This document shows positions 8,511 through 17,163 of a stretch of DNA of 64,000 nt, one piece after another. Below the pieces are notes generated by a model. The model did not search any database. It was not told the DNA's origin and worked only from the letters and a program-made list of their open reading frames with translations. Made by a program: the position numbers and the translations under genes. The stretch is from Amycolatopsis sp. A133. Its GTDB lineage: Bacteria > Actinomycetota > Actinomycetes > Mycobacteriales > Pseudonocardiaceae. Each line of letters opens with the position of its first letter. Position 1 is the first letter of the stretch. The DNA lies in contig NZ_JAVHJU010000057.1 in assembly GCF_031082405.1 (NCBI RefSeq), positions 502,096-566,095 of the forward strand, read 5' to 3'.

Positions 8511-10493
8511 TCAGCCGCCGACGTGGATGGCCGGGCGGCGGGCCGGGTCCTTTTCGCTGCTGCGGATGATCTCCCGGACGACCGGCGCGGTGTCGCCCCG
8601 GCCGAGGAGCAGGTAGCGGAACAGGTGACCGAGCGGATTGCCCTCGGACCACTCGAAGTAGCAGCGCGGGCGGACGCCCGTCACGTCGCGCAGGGTGAGC
8701 AGGATCGCGGCGATCGCGTTCGGCGCCGCGGGGCTGTCCGCGCGGAGGATCCGGTAGCCGTCGATCTCGACGCCCTGCACCTGGAGCACGTTGCTGAACT
8801 CCGACGGGTCCACGACGTCGATCTCGAGGAACAGGATGTCGGCGGCCCCGGGCACCGGGTTCATCCCGCGCTGTTCGGCTTCCTTCTCGGAGTACTCGGC
8901 GAGGTCGCCGCCCTGGCGCTTGTTGGCGATGATGTTCAAGGAGCCGTCGTGGGCCAGTGAGTCGGCGATGAACCGGCGAGCCTGCTCGTCGAACTCGATG
9001 CGGTCGGCACGCAGCTCCGTCGTCCGCGAAACCCGGGACACCAGCGAGACGACGATGATGCCGAGGATGAACAGGCCCGAGATGGCGATCCCGTCCGGCT
9101 TTTCGATGACGTTCTCGACGAGGGCGTACAGCAGCACGAGCGTGAGGACGACGAAGCCCACGGCGGCCCCGCGCTGCCGCCGCCGGATCGCCGAGATGCT
9201 GACCGCGACCGCGCCGGAGACCATCATCGCGAGGATCCCGGTCGCGTAGGCGCCGGCCTGGGCGTTGACGTCGGCGCCGAACGCGATGGTGATGAGGACG
9301 CTGATCGCGGTGTAGACGAGCACGACCGGCCGGACGGCGCGGCCCCACTCCGGCGCCATGCCGTAGGAGGGCAGGTACCGCGGGACGATGTTGATCAGCC
9401 CGGCCATCGCCGAGGCACCGGCGAACCACAGGATCAGCACGCTGCTGACGTCGTAGACGGTCCCGAAGATCTCGCCCAGTTCGCGGTGGGCGAGGTAGGC
9501 CATGGCGCGGCCGTTGGCCTCCCCGCCCTCTTGGAACGCCTCGGCCGGGATCAGCACGGTGGTGACGAAGCTGGTCGCGATCAGGAACACCGACATGACG
9601 AGCGCGGCGGCGGTCAGCAGCTTCCGCGTGTTGCGGATCCGGGATTCCAGCTTCTCCTCGGCGGTCTTCCCCTCGGCCGCGACCAGCGGCATCATGCTGA
9701 CGCCCGTCTCGAACCCGGAGAGCCCCAGCACCAGCAGCGGGAACGCGATGACGGCCGGGCCGATGACGCCGGTGAACCCGCCGCCGCCCGCGGTCAGCGC
9801 GTCCGTCCAGTGGGAGAGGGCGGCGGAATCGCCCACCAGGTCGATCACCCCGGTGATCGTCACCACGGCGTTGAGCAGCAGGAAAACCGCGACGAGCGGG
9901 ATGGCGACCCCGACGGCCTCGCTGAAGCCGAGCAGGAACACCCCGCCGAGGACCAGCAGCAGCACGACGGTGATCAGCACCGCGTGGCCGTGCAGGAAGC
10001 CGGGCAGGTAGGGGTTCTCCAGCATGTGCACGGTGGCGTCCGCCGAGGACAACGTGATCGTGATGATCCACGACGTGGCGACGAACCCGAGCAGGGTGAG
10101 GACGAACAGCTTGCCCCGCCAGAACGGCAGCAGGTTTTCCAGCATCGCCACCGAGCCCTGCCCGTGCGGGCTTTCGCGGGCCACCCTGCGGTACATCGGG
10201 AGCATCCCGAGCAGCGTCAGCGCGACGATCAGCAGGGTCGCGAGCGGGGAGAGCGCCCCGGCGGCGAGCGCGGCGATGCCGGGGAGGTAGGAGAGGGTGG
10301 AGAAGTAGTCGACGCCGGTCAGGCACATGACCTTCCACCAGGCTTGCGGCGTGCCGTGGTCCTCGCCGCCGGCGCGGCCCACCGGGGCGACCCGGTGCTC
10401 CAGCAGCCACCGGGCCACCGCCGAAGCCGGCGGCTTCGGCGACACCGGGCTCTCGACGCTCGCCGGTACGGTCAAATCGGGTGAAACACCCAT
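8511..10493 (-). CDS. APC family amino acid permease with cytoplasmic C-terminal domain
   Basis: A 660-residue transporter with about twelve transmembrane helices (residues ~55-510). The first helix region carries GVDYFSTLSYLPGIAALAAG, a substrate-site-like unwound helix typical of the APC/KUP superfamily. A charged C-terminal domain of about 150 residues follows, including IIANKRQGGDLAEYSEKEA. ATG at 10493 has GAGAGGG upstream. The substrate is probably an amino acid or cation; the family alone does not decide. Upstream lies a 500-bp gap with dispersed repeats, downstream the 90-bp array. Confidence 0.8.
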   Translation of the reverse strand: MGVSPDLTVPASVESPVSPKPPASAVARWLLEHRVAPVGRAGGEDHGTPQAWWKVMCLTGVDYFSTLSYLPGIAALAAGALSPLATLLIVALTLLGMLPMYRRVARESPHGQGSVAMLENLLPFWRGKLFVLTLLGFVATSWIITITLSSADATVHMLENPYLPGFLHGHAVLITVVLLLVLGGVFLLGFSEAVGVAIPLVAVFLLLNAVVTITGVIDLVGDSAALSHWTDALTAGGGGFTGVIGPAVIAFPLLVLGLSGFETGVSMMPLVAAEGKTAEEKLESRIRNTRKLLTAAALVMSVFLIATSFVTTVLIPAEAFQEGGEANGRAMAYLAHRELGEIFGTVYDVSSVLILWFAGASAMAGLINIVPRYLPSYGMAPEWGRAVRPVVLVYTAISVLITIAFGADVNAQAGAYATGILAMMVSGAVAVSISAIRRRQRGAAVGFVVLTLVLLYALVENVIEKPDGIAISGLFILGIIVVSLVSRVSRTTELRADRIEFDEQARRFIADSLAHDGSLNIIANKRQGGDLAEYSEKEAEQRGMNPVPGAADILFLEIDVVDPSEFSNVLQVQGVEIDGYRILRADSPAAPNAIAAILLTLRDVTGVRPRCYFEWSEGNPLGHLFRYLLLGRGDTAPVVREIIRSSEKDPARRPAIHVGG

Positions 10494-10820
10494 TTCTGCC
10501 CTCTCGTCCCCTCGTCTCCGGAAAACACCGGTCCCCAGGATGCCCGACCCTCCGACGGGCCGCACAGGAGGCTCCGTTCGAGGGCGCGGTCCTGTTCGGA
10601 CGGTGATGGGAGGGAGGGGGAGTGGGCTCGGATTGTGGAGCCCCGGGGCGCCATGCCGGGGATCGAGGTGGGTTGCCGGGCGCGGGTGCCGGCGGTGTTG
10701 CCGGATGGCGCTCGGTGAGGCGGGTGCTGGGGCAGAGACGCTGCCGGGCACGTCGGGCTCCGCGGGGGCCAGGGGCCCGCGGAGCCGTGTTGCCGGGTGC
10801 CCGCGGTCGCGTGCGAGCGT

Positions 10821-10871
10821 CGCGAATGAGTCATTGGGGACCTCGGACGTCCCGAATGAGTCATTCGCGAC
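10821..10871. repeat. Two copies of the GAATGAGTCATTC repeat in a 517-bp intergenic region
   Basis: The region 10494-11010, between divergently oriented genes, holds no convincing gene. It contains CGCGAATGAGTCATTGGGG (from 10821) and the exact 21-bp copy (10851-10871) of the element also present at 72-92. The rest is GC-rich sequence with scattered short repeats; promoters for both flanking genes presumably lie here but I cannot place them. Confidence 0.75.
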
Positions 10872-11010
10872 TCCAGCGGCAGCGCCTCGCTGCCATCCGT
10901 CGCGGCGCAACGCCTCGTCCCGGACCGGGCTCGGCGAGGCGGGCGCCGCGGTCGAAGCGCACCCGTACCCCGCCGTTTCACCACCCGGTTCCCCGGGTAG
11001 CCGAAGCGGC

Positions 11011-11415
11011 ATGCCCGGACGCGAAGACTTGCCCAGCACCCTGCTGCGGTCGCCGCGCAAGGCCCAGGACACCTGGGTGGCCGCGCACGACTCCGCCCTT
11101 CGGACCTACGGACCCGGCCGGCGGGCCCAGCAGACCGCCTACGCGGCCTTGAAGCACACCTTCGAGAAGGTCGGCGACCACTGGGAGCCGAAGCCCGAAC
11201 GCGGCCCGTCGGACGAGCAGGCCGCCGGTGGGGCCGGGCAGCCCGAGCGGCCGACTCACGGTGGTGTCTACGCGACCGCGAGCCGGCAGCACCTCTACGA
11301 GCGCGCCAAGCAGCTCGGCGTCCCCGGCCGGTCTCGGATGTCCAAGGACGAGCTCGTCACCGCACTGGAGAAGGAAAACCGCCGTCGCACCGACCGGGCG
11401 CGGCGCTCCGGGTGA
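11011..11415 (+). CDS. chaB: ChaB family protein
   Basis: 134 residues. The N-terminal ~60 residues carry the ChaB pattern MPGREDLPSTLLRSPRKAQ, then WVAAHDSALRTYG and YAALKHTFEKVGDHWEPK. The C-terminal part has a Rho-N/SAP-like helix pair (LYERAKQLGVPGRSRM, SKDELVTALEKE) that could bind nucleic acid. ChaB is named as a regulator of the ChaA cation antiporter in E. coli, but actinobacterial homologues are stand-alone and of uncertain role. It converges on the next minus-strand gene. Confidence 0.8.
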   Translation: MPGREDLPSTLLRSPRKAQDTWVAAHDSALRTYGPGRRAQQTAYAALKHTFEKVGDHWEPKPERGPSDEQAAGGAGQPERPTHGGVYATASRQHLYERAKQLGVPGRSRMSKDELVTALEKENRRRTDRARRSG

Positions 11416-11439
11416 CGCCCTCGGGTCCGGTGTGGATGG

Positions 11440-11832
11440 TCAGAATTCGTCGGCGGCGGTGAGCTCGTGCTCGAAGGCGTCCGCGCGGGCGACGACCGCC
11501 TTCAGCGGGCGCTCGAACTCCTCCTGGATGCTGAGGTCCTCCAGCGGCACGGTGTGCTTGAGCAGCGCGACCCCGTCCACCACCGCCGCGCCGCCGACGG
11601 CCGAAGCGCCGGCCAGCTCGAGCAGCCGGCGCAGGTCGACCTTGTCGGCCCAGCCGACCGGCGAGGAGATCTCGATCCACGAGCCGCCGTCGTGCTCGGC
11701 GAGGTGGTGCACCGTCGCCTGCTGCGTGCGGTCCCGCGGACCCTCCAGCCGGAACCGCAGCCAGCCCTCCGACTCTTCGAGGACCTCGTACCGCGTCCGG
11801 ACAAAGTTGATCACGTCGATCCAGCTGGTCAC
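11440..11832 (-). CDS. Small YbjN-like / T3SS-chaperone-fold protein (tentative)
   Basis: 130 soluble residues beginning VTSWIDVINFVRTRYEV and ending ...AADEF. The pattern of a short N-terminal helix, paired beta strands (GWLRFRLEG, SWIEISSPVG) and C-terminal helices, with a mid-protein position where YbjN-like proteins carry binding surfaces, suggests the YbjN / type III chaperone-like fold. This is fold-level guesswork. GTG 11832 is favoured by GGGAGG eight bases upstream. No signal peptide is visible. Confidence 0.55.
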   Translation of the reverse strand: MTSWIDVINFVRTRYEVLEESEGWLRFRLEGPRDRTQQATVHHLAEHDGGSWIEISSPVGWADKVDLRRLLELAGASAVGGAAVVDGVALLKHTVPLEDLSIQEEFERPLKAVVARADAFEHELTAADEF

Positions 11833-11983
11833 CCGCTGCGCCTCCCGCCTTAGGCCTGCCTGCGCGGTCGAGCATCTCACGTCCGCCCCGGGGCCGGCAC
11901 CGAGGACACCCCCCGCGCCGGAAGCGCAGGCCGACCGGCTCGAGTGATTGCGGCGGCGCCGGTGGGGTGTTATCCGTTGACAC

Positions 11984-12379
11984 ATGGGGTTGACCAAGGT
12001 TTGGCTCACCACGCTCAGTGACGGCCTGCTCCGCGCCGACCAGATCGTCGGCCTGACCGCCCACGCGACACCGGCGCTGACCGGCAAGCCGCCGCGCTGG
12101 CTGCTCGACGCGACGATCCGGACCGCGGCGGGCAGCGGCAGCGGCGACGGCTGGGACGTCGGGATCCTCCACCGCACGCTGATCCAGACGCCGGCGGAAC
12201 CGGTGGGGGCGCCGGAGGCGCTGGCCCGCCTCCTCGCGCGGCTGGACGGCGAGGACGCGGCCGGCCTGATCACCGCCCGGCCGGACGGCGTGGGCGGGCC
12301 CCGGCCGGCGAGCGTGGTGCGCTTCGGCTTTCACCCGTTCGAGGACGAGGCGGCCGAAGGCTCCGACGGCGGCGCGTGA
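11984..12379 (+). CDS. Conserved hypothetical protein
   Basis: 131 residues from ATG 11984. It begins with a hydrophobic beta-like strand (MGLTKVWLTTLSDGLLRADQIVGL) and has a conserved-looking centre (DATIRTAAGSG, WDVGILHRTLIQTP). No signal peptide, membrane helix or catalytic motif is visible and I do not recognise the family. It ends 25 bp from the end of the convergent GluRS-like gene. Confidence 0.65.
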   Translation: MGLTKVWLTTLSDGLLRADQIVGLTAHATPALTGKPPRWLLDATIRTAAGSGSGDGWDVGILHRTLIQTPAEPVGAPEALARLLARLDGEDAAGLITARPDGVGGPRPASVVRFGFHPFEDEAAEGSDGGA

Positions 12380-12404
12380 CGCGGGCGCCGCCGGAGCCGC
12401 GGCG

Positions 12405-14066
12405 CTACTTGGTCAGGGCGGCGATCCGGCCGAGGACTTCTTCCTGGCCCAGTGCCTGCGTGATCGCGTGCAGGTCGGGGCTGCGCGTCGAGCCGGTGAG
12501 GGCGATCCGGATGATCTGCGAGGCCTCGCGGATGGAGCCCGGGAAGCCCTCGGGGTTCTTCTTGAACTCCTTGGCGTTGCGGGCGAAGCCGTGCTTGGCC
12601 GCGACCGCGCGGATCTGCTCGAACCACTCCTGGCCGTCGTCGAGCTGGCGGTAGTCGGCGGCGAAGTCGCGGGCCACCGCCTGGACGACCGCGCGGTCGA
12701 CGCCGAGCGCGGCGATCCGCTCGTCGTCGGGGCCGGTGACCGCCGCGTGGAGCTGGGGGAAGAAGAAGCCGTAGACGGCGCGGAACTCGCTCCACTTCTT
12801 CAGGTCCTTGCGGGGGTTCTCGGCGCCTTCGCGCTCCACGGCCAGCGCGCGCAGCGCGAGGTCGGGCTCGTCGTCGAGGACCTTGCGCAGCTCGGGGTCG
12901 AACCGGCCGGCCCAGTCGCGGACGGCCTCGAGGATCGCGGCGCCGGAGAGGGTCGCGATGTGATCCGCGGCGATGTCGTCGAGCTTGACCAGGTCCACCA
13001 GCGGGCCGGCGACACCGCACTCGTCGAGGTTGATCGGCTCGGTGAGCGCCTGGTCGAGGGGCATTTCGGCGAGCCGGCCGTTGGCGAGGCCGCGCAGGTA
13101 GTACAGGACGGCGTCGGCCGGGTAGCCGGCCTCGATGAAGAAGTCGACGGACGCTTCCGGGTCCTTGCGCTTGGACAGCTTGCGCTTGCTGCCGCCCTCC
13201 TGCTTCATCAGCGGCGCGATGTGGGCGTAGGTGATCGGCTCGAAGCCGAGCGCGTCGAACAGCTGCTGGTGCACCGGGACCGATGAGATCCACTCGTCGC
13301 CGCGGACCACCAGGTTCACCCGCATGAGGTGGTCGTCGACGGCGTGCGCGAAGTGGTAGGTCGGCAGCCGCGGGCTCTGGTCGGAGCTCTTGAGGATGAC
13401 AACGTCGTTGCGGTTGGCCTCGGCTTCCAGCGGCCCCCGGATCGCGTCGGTGAACCGGGCGCGGGCGCCGGCGGCAGTGGCGTCCTCGGGGGCCCGGAAC
13501 CGCACGACGTACGGCGCGCCGGCGTCGAGCTTGGCCTGGACGTCGGCCGGGTCGGCGTCGCGCCAGATCGCCCAGCTGCCGTAGTAACCGGTCGGCAGCT
13601 TGGTGGCCTGCTGCCGCTGGGTGATGGCGGCCAGCTCCTCCTTGGTGGCGAAGTCGAGGTACGCCTTGCCCCGCCGGAGGAGGTCGCGGACGTAGGTGAG
13701 GTAGATCCGCTCACGGGCCGACTGCCGGTAGGGGCCGTAGTCCCCGCCGCGGTCGATGTCTTCGTCGGCGGCGAGGCGGAAGTAGCGGAAGCCGCGTTCG
13801 AACTGCTCGAGGGCGCCCTCGACCTCGCGGGACTGGTCGGTGTCCTCGACGCGGACGAGGTAGCGGCCGCCGGAGCGGCGGGCGAGGTCCTGGTCGATGG
13901 TGGCGACGTAGATGCCGCCGACGTGCACGAACCCGGTCGGCGACGGGCCCAGGCGCGTGACCAGCGCGCCTTCGGGGAGGTCGCGGGCGGGGTACTGCTG
14001 CTCCCAGTGCTCGGGTTCGGGCAGGTCGGCAGGGAAGAGGGCGTCGATGACCGCTCGGTCCAGCAT
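12405..14066 (-). CDS. gltX: Glutamate--tRNA ligase, 553-residue clostridial-like type
   Basis: Class I aminoacyl-tRNA synthetase that would charge tRNA-Glu. The HIGH-equivalent is HVGG at residues 48-51 (in GPSPTGFVHVGG) and the KMSKS-equivalent is KLSKR at 296-300. Normal actinobacterial GluRS is ~490 residues with HIG(H/N). Length, the YPARDLPEGA N-terminus, EDTDQSREVEGA and LPTGYYGSWA instead resemble, from memory, the ~550-residue GluRS of Clostridia. The C-terminal helical domain is present, so it looks complete. ATG 14066 has GGGGAGAA at good spacing. A canonical copy elsewhere in the genome is likely, making this a paralogue. Confidence 0.85.
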   Translation of the reverse strand: MLDRAVIDALFPADLPEPEHWEQQYPARDLPEGALVTRLGPSPTGFVHVGGIYVATIDQDLARRSGGRYLVRVEDTDQSREVEGALEQFERGFRYFRLAADEDIDRGGDYGPYRQSARERIYLTYVRDLLRRGKAYLDFATKEELAAITQRQQATKLPTGYYGSWAIWRDADPADVQAKLDAGAPYVVRFRAPEDATAAGARARFTDAIRGPLEAEANRNDVVILKSSDQSPRLPTYHFAHAVDDHLMRVNLVVRGDEWISSVPVHQQLFDALGFEPITYAHIAPLMKQEGGSKRKLSKRKDPEASVDFFIEAGYPADAVLYYLRGLANGRLAEMPLDQALTEPINLDECGVAGPLVDLVKLDDIAADHIATLSGAAILEAVRDWAGRFDPELRKVLDDEPDLALRALAVEREGAENPRKDLKKWSEFRAVYGFFFPQLHAAVTGPDDERIAALGVDRAVVQAVARDFAADYRQLDDGQEWFEQIRAVAAKHGFARNAKEFKKNPEGFPGSIREASQIIRIALTGSTRSPDLHAITQALGQEEVLGRIAALTK

Positions 14067-14204
14067 GTGGGTGTTCTCCCCGCGTCGTGGTGCGCTTGCC
14101 TCGGCGAAAGTGGTCGTTTTCGCCGACGAAGAGCCTAGCCGTGCGGCCCGCCGGCCCACCCGGGTAGGTGGTGCTGGGCGGGTGGCGGTGCTAGCTTCCG
14201 GGGA

Positions 14205-14810
14205 ATGCGCGGTCGGTTTCCCTTCGCCAGAACGCTTTCGGCCTTGGCTGCCCTGCTGGTGCTCCCGCTGACCACCCCGGCGACCGCCTCCGCGCGCCCG
14301 GGCGGCGAGTGCGCGACCCCGTCGATCGACCGGCTGCAGCAGTGGCTGGCCAGCGGCGAGGGGACGACGGTCCCGGCCACCGGGAGCCTGCTCGTGCCCG
14401 GGAAGCACGGGTACGCGGCCAAGGTGACGTTCCTCAACGCCGAGTGGCACGTGGCCGTGGTGTGGCTGGGGAACCGGTTCGAGGCGCAGGCCGACCTTTC
14501 GCGGTCGGCGGGGTTCCTGCTGACCTACCGCGCGACCGACGACCTCTACGTCCAGCTGCGCCCGGCCTCCCACTGGAGCGGCGGCGACAAGTGGCTGACG
14601 CCGGTGCCGTCGACCGGCGGCAGGCTGGTGACGCGGTTCTTCAGCTTTTCGCCACGCCGGTGGACGTCGCTGCCGGAGCTGGGGACGCCGTCGTATTCGT
14701 TCGCCTCGGCGTTGCCGGAGGCTCGGGGCCTGGTGTTCGTCGGGAAGACGCCGAACGAGCTGGAGTTCCGCGGCCTGCGCATCGACGGCTACCGGCCGCC
14801 GTGTCTCTGA
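14205..14810 (+). CDS. Secreted hypothetical protein
   Basis: 201 residues with a clear Sec signal peptide (RGRFPFAR, then a hydrophobic core ending ATASARPGGECA). The mature part contains two cysteines only, one just after the cleavage site and one near the C-terminus (PPCL), which could form a disulfide. It is rich in beta-type segments (VAVVWLGNRFEAQADLS, DDLYVQLRPASHW). Family not recognised. Its last ten bases overlap the next gene's start. Confidence 0.7.
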   Translation: MRGRFPFARTLSALAALLVLPLTTPATASARPGGECATPSIDRLQQWLASGEGTTVPATGSLLVPGKHGYAAKVTFLNAEWHVAVVWLGNRFEAQADLSRSAGFLLTYRATDDLYVQLRPASHWSGGDKWLTPVPSTGGRLVTRFFSFSPRRWTSLPELGTPSYSFASALPEARGLVFVGKTPNELEFRGLRIDGYRPPCL

Positions 14811-15109
14811 GCGTCGCCTTCGAGGCCGAGCTCTGGGAATGGGAGGCCCGGCGCGCCGACAGCTGGGTCTTCGTCAGCCTGCCCGCCGAGGCGTCGGACG
14901 ACATCCGCGAGCTGACCGCCGGGCCGCGGCGTGGCTTCGGTTCGGTGCGCGTCCGGGTGACCGTCGGCGCCACCGGCTGGCGGACCTCGATCTTCCCGGA
15001 CGGCTCGCGCGGGGCCTACGTCCTGCCCGTCAAGCGGGCCGTCCGCGTGGCCGAAGGCCTCGAGGTGGGGGACACCTGCACCGTGACCGTGGAGCTCCTC
15101 GACGGCTGA
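14801..15109 (+). CDS. DUF1905 domain-containing protein
   Basis: 102 residues from GTG 14801. DUF1905 features are present: an N-terminal strand FEAELWEWEA, the WVFVSLPAE segment, RGFGSVRVRVTVG and the terminal VGDTCTVTVELLD. The family is a small beta-barrel-like fold, often adjacent to YdeI/OmpD-like proteins, with no proven biochemical role. It overlaps the secreted protein gene by ten bases in another frame, so the two are probably co-transcribed. Confidence 0.8.
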   Translation: MSLSVAFEAELWEWEARRADSWVFVSLPAEASDDIRELTAGPRRGFGSVRVRVTVGATGWRTSIFPDGSRGAYVLPVKRAVRVAEGLEVGDTCTVTVELLDG

Positions 15110-15197
15110 GCGCGTGATCCGGGGAAACGTCATCGGCCGCCGGGCGGATCTGCCATGATGCCGGGCACAGGGCCCCGAACCGCGCAAGGGAGACACG

Positions 15198-15692
15198 ATG
15201 TCCGCCCAGATGGACGAGCTGATCGCCCAGTTCGAGAACTTCCGGAGCAAGGTGCGGCAGGCCGAGGCCCGGTTCGCCGGCGTCGGCGACATGCAGGAGC
15301 GGATCGCCCGGCTGGAGACCACCGTCACCTCGCCGGACGGGACCGTGACGGTGACCGCGGGTGCCGGGGGCACCGTCACCGACCTGCGGCTCACCGCCGG
15401 GGCCACGCGCGTCGAGGCGGGGCAGCTCGCCGCGACGATCATGGACACCATCCGCCGGGCGGTGGCCGGCGCCGCGCAGCAGCAGGCCGGCATCGTGGAC
15501 GAGACCTTCGGCGACGCGTTCGGCGTCGACGTCACGGCGCAGGTGCGCGAAGCCCAGACGGAGGCGTTCGGAACCGCGGCGGCCGCTCCCGCGTCGGAGC
15601 AGCAGCCGCGGCAGCCGTCGCGGCCCGCCCGCCGGCCCGCTGCCGGGGACGACGACGACTTCGACCAGGGCCCCATCCTCCGCCGATCCTAG
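15198..15692 (+). CDS. YbaB/EbfC family nucleoid-associated-like protein
   Basis: 164 residues. Residues ~1-110 match the YbaB/EbfC architecture: an N-terminal coiled-coil helix (MDELIAQFENFRSKVRQAEA), a beta hairpin (VTSPDGTVTVTAGAGGTVTDL) and a long helix (LAATIMDTIRRAVAGAAQQQ). The C-terminal ~40 residues are Pro/Arg/Asp-rich and disordered. Classical YbaB is ~105 residues. In actinomycetes, extended YbaB homologues sit in clusters with WXG100/ESX substrates, as here. Role inferred: accessory to the type VII-like gene set that follows. Confidence 0.8.
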   Translation: MSAQMDELIAQFENFRSKVRQAEARFAGVGDMQERIARLETTVTSPDGTVTVTAGAGGTVTDLRLTAGATRVEAGQLAATIMDTIRRAVAGAAQQQAGIVDETFGDAFGVDVTAQVREAQTEAFGTAAAAPASEQQPRQPSRPARRPAAGDDDDFDQGPILRRS

Positions 15693-15703
15693 GGAAACCC
15701 GCG

Positions 15704-16039
15704 ATGCCAGACGGAATCCAGACGAACATCGGGGCGATCTCCGCCTACGCCAAGCAGCTGCCGTTCTACGAGCAGGAAGCGGATAAGTTCGGCGCCAAGA
15801 TCGACGCCGCCGACGTGACCGACGAAGCCTGGGGGCTCGTCGGCCTGTTCGCCAAGCAGGGCTACACCGACCGCCTCGCCGAGCTGCGCTCGCTGCTCAC
15901 CGACCTCAAGGACGGCGTGGACGGGTTCACCACGAAGCTCACCAAGGCCGCGGAGATGTACCAGGGGATGGAAGACGCCGGGAAGATCGCCTTCGGCCGG
16001 CACGAGGCGGAAATCGACGCGATCGGGCAGGGCGAATGA
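15704..16039 (+). CDS. WXG100-like type VII secretion target
   Basis: 111 residues, no signal peptide, predicted to be mostly two long helices separated near residue 40-45 (DEAWGLVGLFAKQGYT), the helical-hairpin plan of ESX-secreted WXG100 proteins, though the hinge is not a textbook W-x-G. Such proteins form heterodimers and are exported by the type VII machinery. Its stop overlaps the next start (ATGA). The apparatus itself (EccC and others) is not in the window, so secretion is inferred from fold and context. Confidence 0.65.
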   Translation: MPDGIQTNIGAISAYAKQLPFYEQEADKFGAKIDAADVTDEAWGLVGLFAKQGYTDRLAELRSLLTDLKDGVDGFTTKLTKAAEMYQGMEDAGKIAFGRHEAEIDAIGQGE

Positions 16040-17163
16040 CCGAGCCGAAGAAGAGCATCGCCGACGCGCTGAACGTCGAGGCCTACGACGAGAGCACGGG
16101 CGCCAACCTCGACCGCGCGGCCGGGTTCGTGCCGGTGGCCGGCACCGCCTACAAGGCGGGCAAGAAGATCGGGGAGCACGCGCAGCAAGCCGCCGAAGCG
16201 GACGGCCCGGGCGAGCTGGCGTCCGCGGGGGCTGCGCTGGTCGGTGACGGCGCGGCGTTCGTCGGCGCCGCGGCCGGCGACATGGTCACCTTCGCCATGG
16301 ACCCGATCGGCTGGCTGGTCAGCCACGGCCTCAACATGCTGCTCGAACTGGTCCAGCCGCTGCAGGACGCGCTGCACCAGGTCACCGGCGACGGCCCGGC
16401 CATCGGGCACGCCTCGGAGAACTTCGTCACGATCGCGCAGGGTTTTGTCGCGCTCGCCGAAGACTTCGAGAAGACCGGCGACACCGCGCTGGCCGAGTGG
16501 GTGGACGACGCCGGCAACGCGGCGAAGGAAGCGCTCGGCGACTTCTCCTCCGGCATCCGCGGCATCGGCTCGGCCGCCGGCTCGGTGGCCGAGGTGCTGC
16601 AGATGTGGTCGATGGTCATGGTGGTCATCGAAGAGGTGATCAAGGGGATCATCACCGAGCTGGTGTCCTGGCTGATCACGCTGTGGCTGCCGGCGCTGGC
16701 CGCGTCGGTGATCAGCTTCGGCGGCTCGGTCGCGGCCGCGATGACCGCGTCCATCGCCAAGGCGGCCAGCGTGCTGCAGAAGGTGACGCGTTACCTCGGC
16801 AAGTTCGGCAAGCTGCTCGACACGTTCATGGAGTTCCTGGTCAAGTACTCCGGGAAGCTCGAAGTGTTCACCCGCAAGCTGCGCATCGGTGTGATGCCCG
16901 GCGAGACGAAGTTCGGCTTCGGCGCGGTCGCCCAGGGCTGGCAGCCGAGCAACCGGGCGCTCACGACGATGTTCGGCACTTCGGCCGGCGTCAAGCCGTT
17001 CCTCGCCGGTGCGGGCGTGAAGGCCGGTATCGGGGCAGGGAAGGGCGCCTTCGCCGAAGGCAAAGAGGCCGTCACGCCGGAGGGGGACGAACCGTGGTTC
17101 GACAAGAGCGAGATCGGCGGGGACCGGAGCCCGGAGGAGACGCGCAGGGATCTCGACATTTGA
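16036..17163 (+). CDS. PPE/WXG-like helical protein, probable type VII substrate or effector
   Basis: 375 residues. An N-terminal region (AGFVPVAGTAYKAGKKIGEH...) is followed by helical segments (ENFVTIAQGFVALAEDF, DTALAEWVDDAGNAAKEAL) resembling the helical N-domains of actinobacterial PPE-like proteins. Two hydrophobic helices (~195-245: MVVIEEVIKGIITELVSW, LPALAASVISFGGSVAAA) follow. The C-terminal ~100 residues are Gly-rich with an acidic tail. No known toxin motif is visible. Four-base overlaps on both sides place it in a YbaB / WXG100-like / this / unknown operon. Confidence 0.65.
   Translation: MTEPKKSIADALNVEAYDESTGANLDRAAGFVPVAGTAYKAGKKIGEHAQQAAEADGPGELASAGAALVGDGAAFVGAAAGDMVTFAMDPIGWLVSHGLNMLLELVQPLQDALHQVTGDGPAIGHASENFVTIAQGFVALAEDFEKTGDTALAEWVDDAGNAAKEALGDFSSGIRGIGSAAGSVAEVLQMWSMVMVVIEEVIKGIITELVSWLITLWLPALAASVISFGGSVAAAMTASIAKAASVLQKVTRYLGKFGKLLDTFMEFLVKYSGKLEVFTRKLRIGVMPGETKFGFGAVAQGWQPSNRALTTMFGTSAGVKPFLAGAGVKAGIGAGKGAFAEGKEAVTPEGDEPWFDKSEIGGDRSPEETRRDLDI

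Noticed and set aside
7882..10410. 842-codon minus-strand open frame across the 90-bp repeats and the permease.
   Set aside because: It is a shadow of the APC permease in another frame, kept open by the repeat period; the real permease is in the frame ending at 8511.
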